A program made the translations under genes and the position numbers. The notes under the pieces were generated by a model. It made no database searches. It saw only the letters and a list, made by a program, of their open reading frames with translations, and was not told where the DNA came from. Shown piece by piece: positions 44,281 through 55,262 of a stretch of DNA of 64,000 bases (position 1 is the first letter of the stretch; each line of letters starts with the position of its first letter). The stretch covers positions 3,551,001 to 3,615,000 of the forward strand of contig NC_133903.1 of assembly GCF_964199755.1 (NCBI RefSeq), written 5' to 3'. The stretch comes from Larus michahellis (taxonomy: Eukaryota; Chordata; Aves; Charadriiformes; Laridae).

Positions 44281-47200
44281 CAAGGAGAAGCTTTGAGATG
44301 ATCAGCACCCAGGTCTCTACAGAAATGGTCTGATTAGTAATAATCAATAACCTGAGCAGCACGCGTCTGTGCGCGACTCAGACGCACACTGCGGAGCAGA
44401 ACTGACGCTGCATTACGGCATCTGCCGCCCGTGAAGAGCGCGGACGTTCAGATGCACACGGAGACATCCCATGCCCTGGCTCCTACGGCTTCCAGGCTGT
44501 TTCCATCATGCCCAGAGTAGATGAGGGACACCGATACCTGTGCTCTCCGATAGCTGGCAGCCCAGCAGTCTGTCCCCACATCTGAAGTTTGGGGGGGACT
44601 TCCAGCAGATGTAGAGAGCAGAGCCATGTGGGCTAGAGCCCGCTACTGCCCGCTCTGTGCTGCGTCCCGAGCCTCGGAGGAGCCAGCTGCGGAGCTGCTT
44701 GGACTCACCCAAGAGATGGCAAGTGGCCCAGCACCCAGCCCAGCAAAGGCTCCATCAATGCTGCGTTCAAACTGCAGTCGCCGGGGCGCTGCTGCTGGGT
44801 CGTTCCCTTACAATAGCGCTGAGCTCCCGTTCCTTCAGAGCAGCCACTCTTACAACTAATTCCCAGGAGAGGGAAAAATATTAAAAAAAAAAACCAAAAG
44901 AAAATGTAAACCAGATGTGATCTATGAGGGTTTTGTTCCCTGCTCAGCTCACCACATGGCCACACAAACTGTTCAACTGCTGTTCAGGAGGCAGGAGCGA
45001 CCGGCCGGGAGGAAAACTCTTCAAACAGCCATTGGAGCTGCCGCCTCGCAGGAGATCCCGAATTCTGCTTAAACCTCATGTGCAGAAAAGCCAGGACAAA
45101 AGGGAGGGAACCAGAATTCACTCGTGAGACTCACATTTTCACAGGCGTGTCCCGAGAAGGACGAGCAGGAGTGGGGAGCTGGCGGGACGGCGTTAGCACC
45201 GACGCGGAGCCGATAGCACCGACCCGGAGAGCACCAGCAGCGCCTGGGGCAGGGGGGAGCCCCGTCTCGCCGTGCTGCCGGGGGGCAGAGCCTGCTCCCA
45301 AGGCACTCAGACCGCATCTCGCTACCGCTCGCCGCAGCGACGAGCCCCAAGTTACCCGTATGCCCGCAGAACGTGATTTTTATAATCATATTAAACAAAT
45401 TCAGAGTAGCAACAGTGCAGAGAGCAATCCAGCTGCCAGCGTTTAGCCTTATCCTAGGGCACAGGCTGAGTACGCCAGGCATGAATTAATACCGCATAAG
45501 CTGCGCCATGCTGAGTTTCATGGCTTAATTATAAAAGAGAAAGCAATAATCAAGGGATCTGTAAGGCTAATAAATGTTCTGAGAGCACCGAATGTGACAC
45601 AAGCGCCGCAGCCGGTGTGACAGGACATGAATGCATTTAAAAAGCACATTAATCACACACAGTGTATTAATTCGCAGCTGGTTTCCAATGACAGCACTTG
45701 GCCTTTAGCTGCCTTCGTGGCATCTCCGGGCACAAGCGGCTCATCACCCAGCCCACAGCAAAGCGGGCTGCAGCCTACCCATGAGCACAAATATCACAGC
45801 CATGCGTCAGTCCAACGAGACACAGACACTACCTCCGGCTTAAAGCTCCGCAGCCCTGTGACACTCCACTGCCTTGTTGCTAAGCCTGGTTTAGCTCTCA
45901 CACCGGCACCAGCATTTGGAGGTTTCTGGGTCAGTGATGGTGGCCACCAGGCTGCTCAGCGTGAGTCACCTGGCGGAGGAGAAAAATCAGGCCCCTGGCA
46001 AATTCTCCTGTCATCTCTGCAGCAAAATACTTGAAGTCACTTCTGTTTCTCAGCACCTCCAACTATCTCCCCTCTGCATCTCATATTTCATCTCACTGCA
46101 GCTTTTTAATTACGCAGGCAGCTCGTTGCGGGGCTTTGCCTCTCACTCACAGGCTTCCATTCTTCTGTGCGGAGTACACATTTCTATAGAGGGTACTGCC
46201 TCTGCAGAAGTTAATAAAATAGGTTATTGCTCATGTGAAACTTGATGTCTATGCGTCCCTGGCTTAGGGAAAACTCTGATAAACCAGAGATGCTATCAAA
46301 GAGAATCCCCCCCCGCGCTTTCACACAGTGATCCCCAAATTCCTCTAGACCAAGGACTTGCCCAGCCCTTCACCAGCTGCTGACATCAGCGAGATACTCC
46401 TTGGGCTGAAACGCTGCAGGACTGGGTGCCGGTCAGGGCAGCATGTATAGAAACTTGAAACACGCCCAAACGTCCACTTCTGCCCAATAATTCATTGCAT
46501 CCATCCTCTGGCCCTCTACAAAAGGCAGCTCTTTGCAGTTTTCTGCCCAAAGACCTATTGCAAAGCAAAGCGTTTAAAAAGAAATAGCTACCCTTCTTCT
46601 CTTACTAATAATCCCAAATTTAACTATGTCCTACTTAACACCTCCTCTGAAACCAGGAAGCGAGATGCTATTTCTGCTGGCCTCGATAAGTGGACTCTGC
46701 CGAACCCTGGGGAACACACAGAGCAGGTACCGGGCTGAGTTTAAAGCCTGGGATGGATTGCTCAGACATCAGCCTCCTTCCTCATTGTTCCTAAATCCTA
46801 GGAGCCAAGAGGAAACAAACATGAAAACTTAAAAAATAAAAAAAATTTAAAAAAAGATAATCACTCTCTACAATCCCCAGATCTTTTATGCCAGGCCAAA
46901 TTTTTTTACACCAAAGCTGCTTTATCCTTGCTGTAAAAATATATCTCTGCCCCCTCCTCAGCCTCTGGGACCATATGGGGACCTGAAATCACGCTTCCTC
47001 ATGGGAATGAATCACGGAGCATCCACACTGACTTCCCACAGAGATACTTCAAACATGAAATCAGTAGTAAAAGGGGAGGAAGGCCCTGCACATGGGCACA
47101 GCTCGGGATAAAATAAATTTTCCTTAGATTGGCACAGAGACAGACATGACCCAGCTATCACCTAGATCTGTGGTCAACAGCCCCTTCTCAGGGGTCTCTA

Positions 47201-49204
47201 ATGCCAGTAAAAAGTCTTAAATCTGACTAAACCCACAGTATTAGCAGCTGCTCAGGGTGCACGTGGAAGCATGATCTAGCTACCGATTTGCAAATAATTA
47301 TTTATTGGCTCCCCTTCGCTCCCCCGCAGATCTTCTGCCCAGTGTTTTCCTCCTCGCTCCGTAGCTGCTCTCTTTTCCTCCAGCAGCCGCTCGCGGCAGC
47401 AGATTGTGCTCACTCATCGAAGCGGGGCTGGGCTCTCCTTGTTTCTTTCTCCGAGTCTGTGGCACCACAGTAACACCAGCCAAACGCTTGTTTTCATTCA
47501 CGTTCCTCCCCGAGGCTGCCAACAGAGCCCGGGCCCTGCCAGGGCAGAGCAGAGAGGGACAATTTTGCTGGTCCGGTGTGTTTTCCGGACACATTTAGGG
47601 AACAGGCGACGGCTAGGCATCATCCCAGAGCACGTCCTGGCGCACAAACTGGGCCAGCTTGGGTAGCGCCCAGGGCAGCAGCGGGGCAAAGGAGGAGCCT
47701 GTCCACAGCACCAACACAACACGCCGCCTTTTTAAGGGTATCGTGAGCAAATGGAAGAGACGAGGAACATTTCGTCTCCCTTTCACGCCCTCTGATGTGC
47801 ACACAGAGCCAAACCAACTGGTTTCAGTGAGGAAGCACAAAGCTCCCGTAGTCCTGTCTGACACGGTCCCTCAGACTCTGCTCTTCAAGGTGAAAATCTG
47901 CTTTAATGATCCCTCATCTCCTGCTTCAGGCCCTCTCTCTGCCGGAAACACACCGCCAGAGCTTCAGCCTGCGAAGGAAGCCAGCCTGTCCCGGGAAGGG
48001 CAGTCCATGCTACATCCTCCCAGTATCGCCCAGGATGGTAACTCTCAGTCTCCACCACAAACCAGTCCGTCCTGTTTCTCCCCTTCCTTTCCATCACCAT
48101 TAACATGGAGCAGATCTCACCCTTCGGCTTTTGTGCCTGGCCCTACCAGCAAATTTCGCAGCCGCCCCATTTTCATAGATGCAGAAACATAAGACCGTAT
48201 TCTTATTTTTTGGGGCATTCCCTAAGTCTCCTCCACGTGCACAGCCCAGCGTGAAGGCGAGCCAGCTCCTTGCCCAGCTGTGGCTGCAATGGCCTTAGGG
48301 CCAACAGCAAAGTAGCTGCTGGTAATTCTGCAGCCCAGCTGTAGGCGAGTGCTTTGTGGTTGACCAGCAGAGAGAGAACAAGAGCTGAACCCACACTGGT
48401 TTCTCTAGCCTGCTACTAATAGCCAAACTTTAAAAAAAAAAAAAAAGTTAGCTCATGTGCATTTATACCTTGCAGAGGCAGCCCGGCCACTTCAAAGCTG
48501 CCTCGCAATTACAGGAAACAACACCCTGACTTTTGAATAGCCAGAGCTCCAGTAACAGAGGAATATTTCACACCTGCAGCGAGCAATTTGCTTTCTGAAA
48601 AATAACTGCACCGATATTCAGAGTGTAATCCCACCGGGAGAGAGCCCCTGCAGAAGCCCTGGAAGGGTGAACAAGGCTGGAACTGGGAGCCAGGAGGGCG
48701 ATGACTCGCTGCAGTCACGCTGCAGGACCGCAAAGTCCCCGACAGCCAACGCAGAGCTCGCTCCTCGTCAGCTCAGGACGACTGGCTGACGCTGCCTGGG
48801 GGTCACCTACCTCCAGCCGGGTGTCCAGCAGCCTCGTGTCAACCTGAGGGGACAAACGCAGGGAGGCCCACCACAGGTCCGTGCCCCCAGCTTGGCTGTG
48901 GGGACAGGGCACAAAACCCCACCAGACAGGCTGGGTCTGAGCCATCCTCTGGCCACCCTTGCCCAGCTGCTTTTCCAAAAGGGACGATCCAGTGGAGCAC
49001 CATCACAGCTCTCCAGGAGGGATTTAGGAATACACACCAAGAGCAGAATCTTCAGTTCGTCTCCCAAAGGCCAGGCAGGACCACGAGGTCACCTCTTACA
49101 CCTTCTCAGAGCAGAGACCACCACGTTTCACCCCCACCTTGCCCTGCGGAACCCAGGAACACGAGCCTGGCTGAAGCCTATCTTGCAGAAAGGCATCTTA
49201 TCTT

Positions 49205-49500
49205 GATTGGAAAGCGCTACCAGATGGAAAGACTTTCACTTTCCCCAGCAATTTGTTCCAGCAGCTAATCAACTTCATTCTTAAGAAATTAACGCCTATT
49301 TTATCTTTTCAATCGGTCTGGCTTCAGCCTGCAGCTGTGGGTTTGGGCCATGTCTCTTGTCTCTGGCTTAAACCGCCCTTGGGTACCTGCCTTTTCTCCT
49401 TGTGGAGCTATTTATGTATCGCCATATGATTTTCTTCAGCTGAACAACTACAGTTACTTCAGTTCCAGTCTTAGGCATCAGTTTGGGCATTTTTTAATTC
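49205..49500 (-). mobile_element. Ancient CR1-like LINE fragment (tentative)
   Basis: Plus-strand text such as caatttgttccagcagctaa, ttcttaagaaattaacgcct, agcctgcagctgtgggtttg and tgcctttctccttgtggagc-like sequence follows the order of an inverted, old CR1 family tail. It has many substitutions and no clear ends, so the limits are approximate. Confidence 0.55.
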
Positions 49501-50169
49501 CTCTTCCCCCTGAGGACATGCTGCTCCGTGAAGTTTCCTGCACTCACCTACCCAAGGCACGCGCCTCTCTATTTTACACCCTTCTAGGCAGAGGCAACAG
49601 ATCGTGGCCTCCCTCGGAAACGCAACTGGGCATAAACAATTGAGTTTAGAAGCAGAATAATGATCGCTGCTGCTGGCTGCAGATAAAGGCCGCTTGTGGT
49701 GAGCATCACGTCTCTGCTGCGACCAGCTTTAATCACAGCTGAGCTAATGCTGAGCACCAGGGTCCCTGCGCTCTCCGCCCCCTCCCCGGCCGTGCCTCTC
49801 CCTCCCTCCGGCTCACGGCACGTCGGCCCTCCGCAACTCCTGCCCCTCTTCTCAGCCCCTTCGGGACCACCTCCTCCTCCCTTTTCCCCTTCCCCTTTCA
49901 CTCATCTTCCCTTAACAAAACCCCTCGCCCCCTAAAGAGCCAGAGGGCGAACCTGTGGCTGTTTCCTCATCGCTCGCCCTGTTCCTGCTCCCCGTTTCCC
50001 TCAGTGTAAGCTCTCTGGGACACGGATTTTCCGGTTCTGCCCGGGATAAACACATCATTATGAACATTCAATAACACCACCACTCCTATTTACCTGTGCT
50101 GGTCAGTCAGCAGTCTGGCAGCTAAGCCAAGTATTAATTATTATGTTTAAATGTAACACGTTTCTTAGC

Positions 50170-50190
50170 AAAAAAAAAAAAAAAAAAAAA
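50170..50190. repeat. Poly(A) tract
   Basis: Twenty-one A on the plus strand between two AT-rich blocks. Confidence 0.95.
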
Positions 50191-51383
50191 GGCGTTTTCG
50201 GAGCACGCTGTATCGCGACAGTATTTTTGTCTGGTTTAGCTCACGGCTTCCTTGGAGCAGGAGCCGACTCCTTGAGCTTTGTATTGTTCCAAACATGTTG
50301 ATGGTGTGCTGCGAGCGACTTGCAAATAGATAATTTCAGTTAATTAATACAAATAAACTCTAATTACAAGCAGCAACCAATTAAAACAGCACAGAAGGCA
50401 TCTCCTGTGCCTGGGGTGGCAGCCGAAGTGGAAGATGATGCTACGGCAAGGCCTCAGGACTCCCTCCCGCCCTCCACGCACAACAAATCTCGGGAAGGTT
50501 TCCCACAGAGGCTTCGCGAGCCGCTGCCGCTGCCAGGAGAAGCCGCTGCTTCGCCGCTCGGCCTGATGATGAGAGCAGCAAATTAGGGCAATTTTTCACC
50601 AGTGATGCTGTCGGTGCCTCAAGAGCAATGCAGGTCCCGGGGACGGCAGGCTGCAGCACACAGTGATGGGCTCATCCTGGTGCTTGCCCACCCCCCGGCA
50701 CGCCACGGGGGCATTCGTCCACTTCTATGGCCACCTCGGGGCATTTCTACTGGCCCTTGCAGGCCCTTGGTTGCGCTGGGCGTGTGGGCAGCATTTGGAG
50801 CGCCAGGACCACTGCAGCTCCTGAGGCTGTAAACCATATTTATTTATTTTTTTCCTAATTTCAGCTTATGTCACTTAGGGACACACTTGGGTCCCAGCCA
50901 GGGTTTTCCTTTTTCCTTCCATCTAGAGATGGCAGAAATGAGGGATCAAAGCACCGAAGGGATCAAAACATGAAAGCCAGAATAAATGAAGCCATGCAGA
51001 AATGGGAATGGAGCTCCACTCCCCTAACATAATTAACCTTTCCAAGAACAGATAATATTCCCAAATTAAAGGACATCGTGGGACACAGAAATGCATCCAG
51101 GTCACGTGGGAGAGATGCACTGAGCGAAGCATCAAGGCGAATGCAAACACGGCTCCCATGGAGGAGATGGCATCAGTCGCCGGCATAACCACATAACGAG
51201 CGCTCCGGTCTCCAGACGCCCACTCCTTCATTCACTTCTTATTAACACAAAGATTAAAGGGCTTTCAGCCCTGGCAGCGCTGTCGTCTTGCTCAGCCCCC
51301 GGCGCTTTTGGGAACGCGCTCCCCAAAATGCGGGCTGGCTTTGCTCTCGCTCCTCTCTCCCAGGCTCCAGCCAGACACGTTGC

Positions 51384-51398
51384 GGGGGGGGGGGGGGG
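51384..51398. repeat. Fifteen-base G run
   Basis: An uninterrupted G homopolymer at the left of the CpG island, able to form quadruplex structure and prone to sequencing length error. Confidence 0.9.
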
Positions 51399-51721
51399 AC
51401 GACGACGGACGGGGACACACATGCCGCTGCCACCAGCCTGCGACCACCCGTGGACACCACCTCGCCGGGCCCGGCCGGGGCTTCTCCTCCCGACCCTCCC
51501 GAGCCCTTTCTCCCCTCCCCGCTTTGCAGGGGGGTCTTCGGCCCGGCGGGGTGCCGATGCCCCCTCCCTCCCCCCCGCCCCGGAGCCGCCCCCCCCCCCG
51601 GGCAGCCCCGCCCCGAGGGCGCCCCCCGGCGGTTGCCCCGCGCACCGGCGGGAGGCGGCTCTCGGCGGCGCTCGGCGAATCCCGCGGGCTCCCGGCGGAG
51701 GGGCCGAGCCCCCCCTCCCTT

Positions 51722-51768
51722 TGCTCCCCCTTTTTCTTCTTCCTCCTCCTCCTCCTCCTCCTCCTCCT
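51722..51768. repeat. Polypyrimidine tract with CCT triplets
   Basis: A mostly pure pyrimidine stretch containing about nine CCT units at 51741-51768. The mirror-like composition would allow triplex (H-DNA) formation near the candidate start site. Confidence 0.85.
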
Positions 51769-51863
51769 GCTGCCGCCGCTGCCGGGCTCCGCTCCGCCTC
51801 GCCAGCCGGGTGCCCCGGCCCTGCCGCACCTCCCCGGCCTCCGCAGCCCCGGCCCGGCGGGCG
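51730..51863 (+). other. Candidate AMZ1 non-coding first exon (3' part)
   Basis: Only the 3' end is supported, by the strong donor GTGAGT at 51864-51869. The 5' limit shown is arbitrary. If real, the first intron is about 7.3 kb. No transcript evidence is available from sequence alone. Confidence 0.4.
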
Positions 51864-52020
51864 GTGAGTCCTGTCCCCTCCCCCGGGCAGCTCGGGGTGG
51901 GCACGGGGGGACGCAGGGTCGCCCTCATCGGGGGGAGGGCACAGCCCGGCGCGACGGGAAGGGGGGGGGTCGGGTCCCGCCGGCATCGGGGTGCGATGGG
52001 AGCCCCCCCGGCGGGGGAGC

Positions 52021-52160
52021 GCAGGCTCGGAGCATCTCCCCGGCTGCTGGGCACCTCCCCGGGGGACGGGCATCGCTGCCCGGCTGCTGGGCATCTCCCC
52101 GGCTGCTGGGCATCGCTCCGCGGGTGCTGGCGGCCGTGCTCGGGGCATCCTCCCGCGGTG
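52021..52160. repeat. 20-bp GC-rich minisatellite
   Basis: About seven head-to-tail 20-bp units, best copies cggctgctgggcatctcccc at 52041 (one change) and 52081, decaying to the right but with gggcatc still recurring to about 52.3 kb. Confidence 0.85.
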
Positions 52161-55100
52161 ATGGAGGATGCTGCTTAGGGCATCCCCTGCGCCGGAGTGC
52201 GGGGGGCCGCGCTTGGGGCATCCCCCACCCCACGCCGGGGTGACGGGGGTCCTGCTCGGGGCATCGTCCCCACGGGGCGCTGGGGGTCCTGCCCGGGGCA
52301 AGTGTCCTTGGTGCCCCCTCCCGCGGGCTTGGGGTGCCAGGGGGCTGAGCTCGGTGCGTTGTCCCAGGGTGCTGGGGGACCTGGTCCTTCCCACAAACCC
52401 ACCCGTGTGATGTCCATGCCGGGGATCAGCATCAACGGCCCCTTTTCCCAAGTAGGGCTGGGGGCTCTGGTGTCCCAGGAGCAGGACGTGCTTCTGCAGT
52501 GTTTCCAGAACATGCCCCTTACCCAGCAAAGCTCCGGGCCGGCAGAGCTTTCTGGCTGTGAGGGTACAGTTGGCCACTCAGGAGGCTTGGGCTTGGGGTC
52601 AGTCATTGGTGTGCCCCCCCACCCCACCCCGGCCATTCTGGCTTTGTGGCTCCTCGGCCGCGGCACCACCTTGGAGCCCCCTCCTTCTCCTCCGCTGTAA
52701 AACGCCCATAAACATCCCCTGCCCGGCGACACCACTTGAAAAGCACTTGATTTCTTGGGAGGAGGCACAGCATTACAGCGCATTTATACAGCATGATGAA
52801 CCACTTTTATGATGCCTGTGCTCGAGGGAATATCTAACCATCGCCATACCTGTTTGGGCATCCATCTGTATGGAAAAACGCAGCCTCTTCCCTGGCTGAC
52901 ACCGGGGTTGTCTTGCAGAACCCATTTAGTCTGTCTAGACAAGTATGATGAAGAGCAAAGTGCCTGGAGCTGTGAATGATTAGAGGTCGGGTATCTCTGC
53001 AGCGTTAGGTTTGTTGTACAGCGCTGATAGGTGTTGCTCTGCTTCTGGGTGCTTTTGGGTCTCTGGTTAGCAAACGCACAGGAACCCGCCAGTGGATTGT
53101 AGAGGTTTGCTTCGTGTAAGAGCAAGGGAAGAAGGCGGCAGCCAGCCCTTTGTCACACATCTGCATGGGAGAAGCATCTCAGAGAGGTTAACCAGACTGA
53201 AATGAATAGAGACAGCACCGAAAATGATGAATAAATGGGCGATGAGGGGGAGCAGGGGCAAAGGCATGTACTGTCAGCTTGTTTTCTGGAAGGTAGCACA
53301 GAGAAGTTCATGCACGTTTGTATGACGCTTAGAGAGTCTCAGATAGAAGGTGCTAAAAAAAAAAGTATCATTATGTATAAGCACAGAATAAATAAACCCC
53401 TTAGGACAGAAGACTGAAACTAGGGATAATGTGTGTCCTTAATGCATATTGACATGGAGAAAAGTGTATTGAAGAGAGCAGGCTTTAATGTAAAACAAAA
53501 CCAAGGGGAAAGTGGATGTATAGGTGTTCTTAAATACTTAAGAACACTTAAATAAGATTTAAATAAAGACAGATGCAAGCACCTGTCTCCACCTTAGGTA
53601 TTTAATGACCTTTACAAATCTAGTCTCCAGTCCCACAAACCTGTCTGCCTACGAGGTGTCCATCTGGCTTGGCCAACAGTCCAAGTAAATTAATGAGGAA
53701 GATTCATGTGAGGACAAACTTCCAGGACAGAGCCGTGCGGCAGTAACATATCAATCACAGTCACAATATGACAGGTAGAGTCTCCTCCTGGTAAATGCGC
53801 GTGTGAATCCCTGAAGGTTTCCGCAACTCCAGGAATGACTCATTTTGGGAGAGACCACACAGAGCATCTGTTTCCGAGTCACAAACATGTTCTAGAGACA
53901 TTGCACACAAATATGATTGGGATCTGGCAGTACGTGAGGCCAGAAGGTTTTATCTGACTTTATGGTCTGGGACACACGCAGCTCTGACTCAGAGTTTTGT
54001 GGCCATTTAGTGCAAAGCGAACAGAAGATGCAGCAGTTCCTCGTGGGTACGTGGATGGGGACGATGAGGTCCAGGGTGTGTTTCCTCCGTGAGCAGAGGA
54101 GATTGATTCTGAGAAGCGCTGAGCGTCTTGAAGTTCCCCCGCGGCCCCTGGGAGTTGCCCCATTTTGGGTCTGAACCTGGCCAAGCAGATTTGGGCTGAC
54201 CCCAGCAGCCGAGCCTTTTCCGCGGGCAGAGCCCGGCTCCGAGCACGGGGCTGCGTTTAGGTCCTTTGGAAGGAGCTGGACTAGTGAGAATTTTATTTTT
54301 ATTTGGTTAGATGCTAGCACACCTCAGTGTCCTTTCTCTGTCCCGTCACGCTGGACTTGTTGCCGGCTGAGAGTTCAGCATCTCAGGCAAGAAAAATCTC
54401 TCTCTGTACATGTCAACAAATAAATTGAGAAAATTGCTTTCAGGCTGTCATCCGGGTGATCCCAGGAAGGGGAGTCGGATCCTCTGGAGTAGCGGACACC
54501 AACTGCAAATCTCAGGAAAAGAGCTATTAAGCAAGTAGGGCATGTGTCGATAATTAGGTAATGCTTGTTATGTTTGCTCTGGGCTTTTCATTTCTGTTGA
54601 CTGGCCATGCATTCTCTGCACTATCACTGCTTGTTTACAGTACGGCACCTAGCTTAAGCAATTAATCAGTTTTAAGAGACTCTGCTAATGTCCCTCTTGA
54701 CATGGCGAGGGCCCAGTTGAGTGAGTCTGCCTCTAAATACTTCACAGGAGCTGAGAGGGGAAGGGAACGGGATGAATCTCCTTCTGTGCGTCTGCAGGCT
54801 GCAGTGTATAGAGGAGAGTCAGAGTTAGAAATGACTTACAAGTTGATTTATAAAACAAACAACTTCAGAATGACCAGCTTAAAAAAAAAAGGGCTTAAAA
54901 ACACATATATAAGAATACAGTCTGTGCAATGTTAGGGCCAAATTCCACAAAAAAACCCCAAATAAATCCATTATGTACTGAGTGCCCTTCTCTGGACCTG
55001 TACAACGCAGGTTTTCTGCACACGAGACCGTTTCTGTCTTGTCAGAATATCCCGAATGAACTCGCGTGGTGTGATATTGCCGTGGCTTTGGAGAATTACA

Positions 55101-55186
55101 CTGTTACCGTCAGCCCCAGGCACATCTATCCAAGAAAGCAATGTCAATATAATAGAGAATAAATGACATATCTGTGAATTACAAAA

Positions 55187-55262
55187 AGAATAATTCATAG
55201 GTAATTTTCAATTACAGAGAATAATTTATAGGTGCCTGATTTGGAAAGAGAATAATTTATGA
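55187..55262. repeat. Three AT-rich motifs at exact 31-bp spacing
   Basis: agaataattcatag (55187), agaataatttatag (55218) and agaataatttatga (55249) recur at exactly 31 bases. Units 1 and 2 share 15 of their first 16 bases; the remaining parts have diverged. It is either an old minisatellite or a cluster of homeodomain/POU-like sites. Confidence 0.8.

Larger units (their letters stand above)
37621..51280. other. BRAT1-AMZ1 intergenic region, no gene supported
   Basis: About 13.7 kb with open frames of up to 177 codons, none of which resembles a known protein or shows phase-matched splicing. Small CpG-rich patches occur at about 43.20-43.38 kb and 45.15-45.36 kb. AT-rich blocks that look like candidate enhancers lie at about 45.44-45.62 kb and 50.10-50.42 kb. 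The rest is unique sequence, simple A- or T-rich runs, and an old CR1 piece near 49.2 kb. Confidence 0.7.
51280..52700. promoter_or_regulatory. CpG island, probable distal AMZ1 promoter
   Basis: Very GC- and CpG-rich DNA with G and C runs, a CCT tract at 51741-51768 and a 20-bp minisatellite. A plus-strand donor GGCG|GTGAGT at 51864 could end a non-coding first exon that splices to the AMZ1 exon at 59166. In human, AMZ1 also has a distant non-coding first exon. Open frames of up to 449 codons on both strands are low-complexity Arg/Pro/Gly/Ala and are treated as composition artefacts. The link to AMZ1 is inferred from position and strand. Confidence 0.65.

Noticed and set aside
47659-48192. 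177-codon plus-strand open frame in the BRAT1-AMZ1 gap
   Set aside because: Ser/Pro-rich, with no recognised domain, no splice-phase partners and no promoter. Random open frames of this size are expected in GC-moderate DNA.
37621-51280. Search for TTYH3, LFNG, GRIFIN or GNA12 exons between BRAT1 and AMZ1
   Set aside because: No translated stretch flanked by splice sites matched any of these neighbours on either strand by eye.
51228-52577. 449-codon minus-strand open frame (and overlapping frames on both strands)
   Set aside because: It lies in a CpG island, is built of Gly/Arg/Pro/Ala low complexity and a repeated minisatellite, and all six frames are similarly open. This is base composition, not coding.
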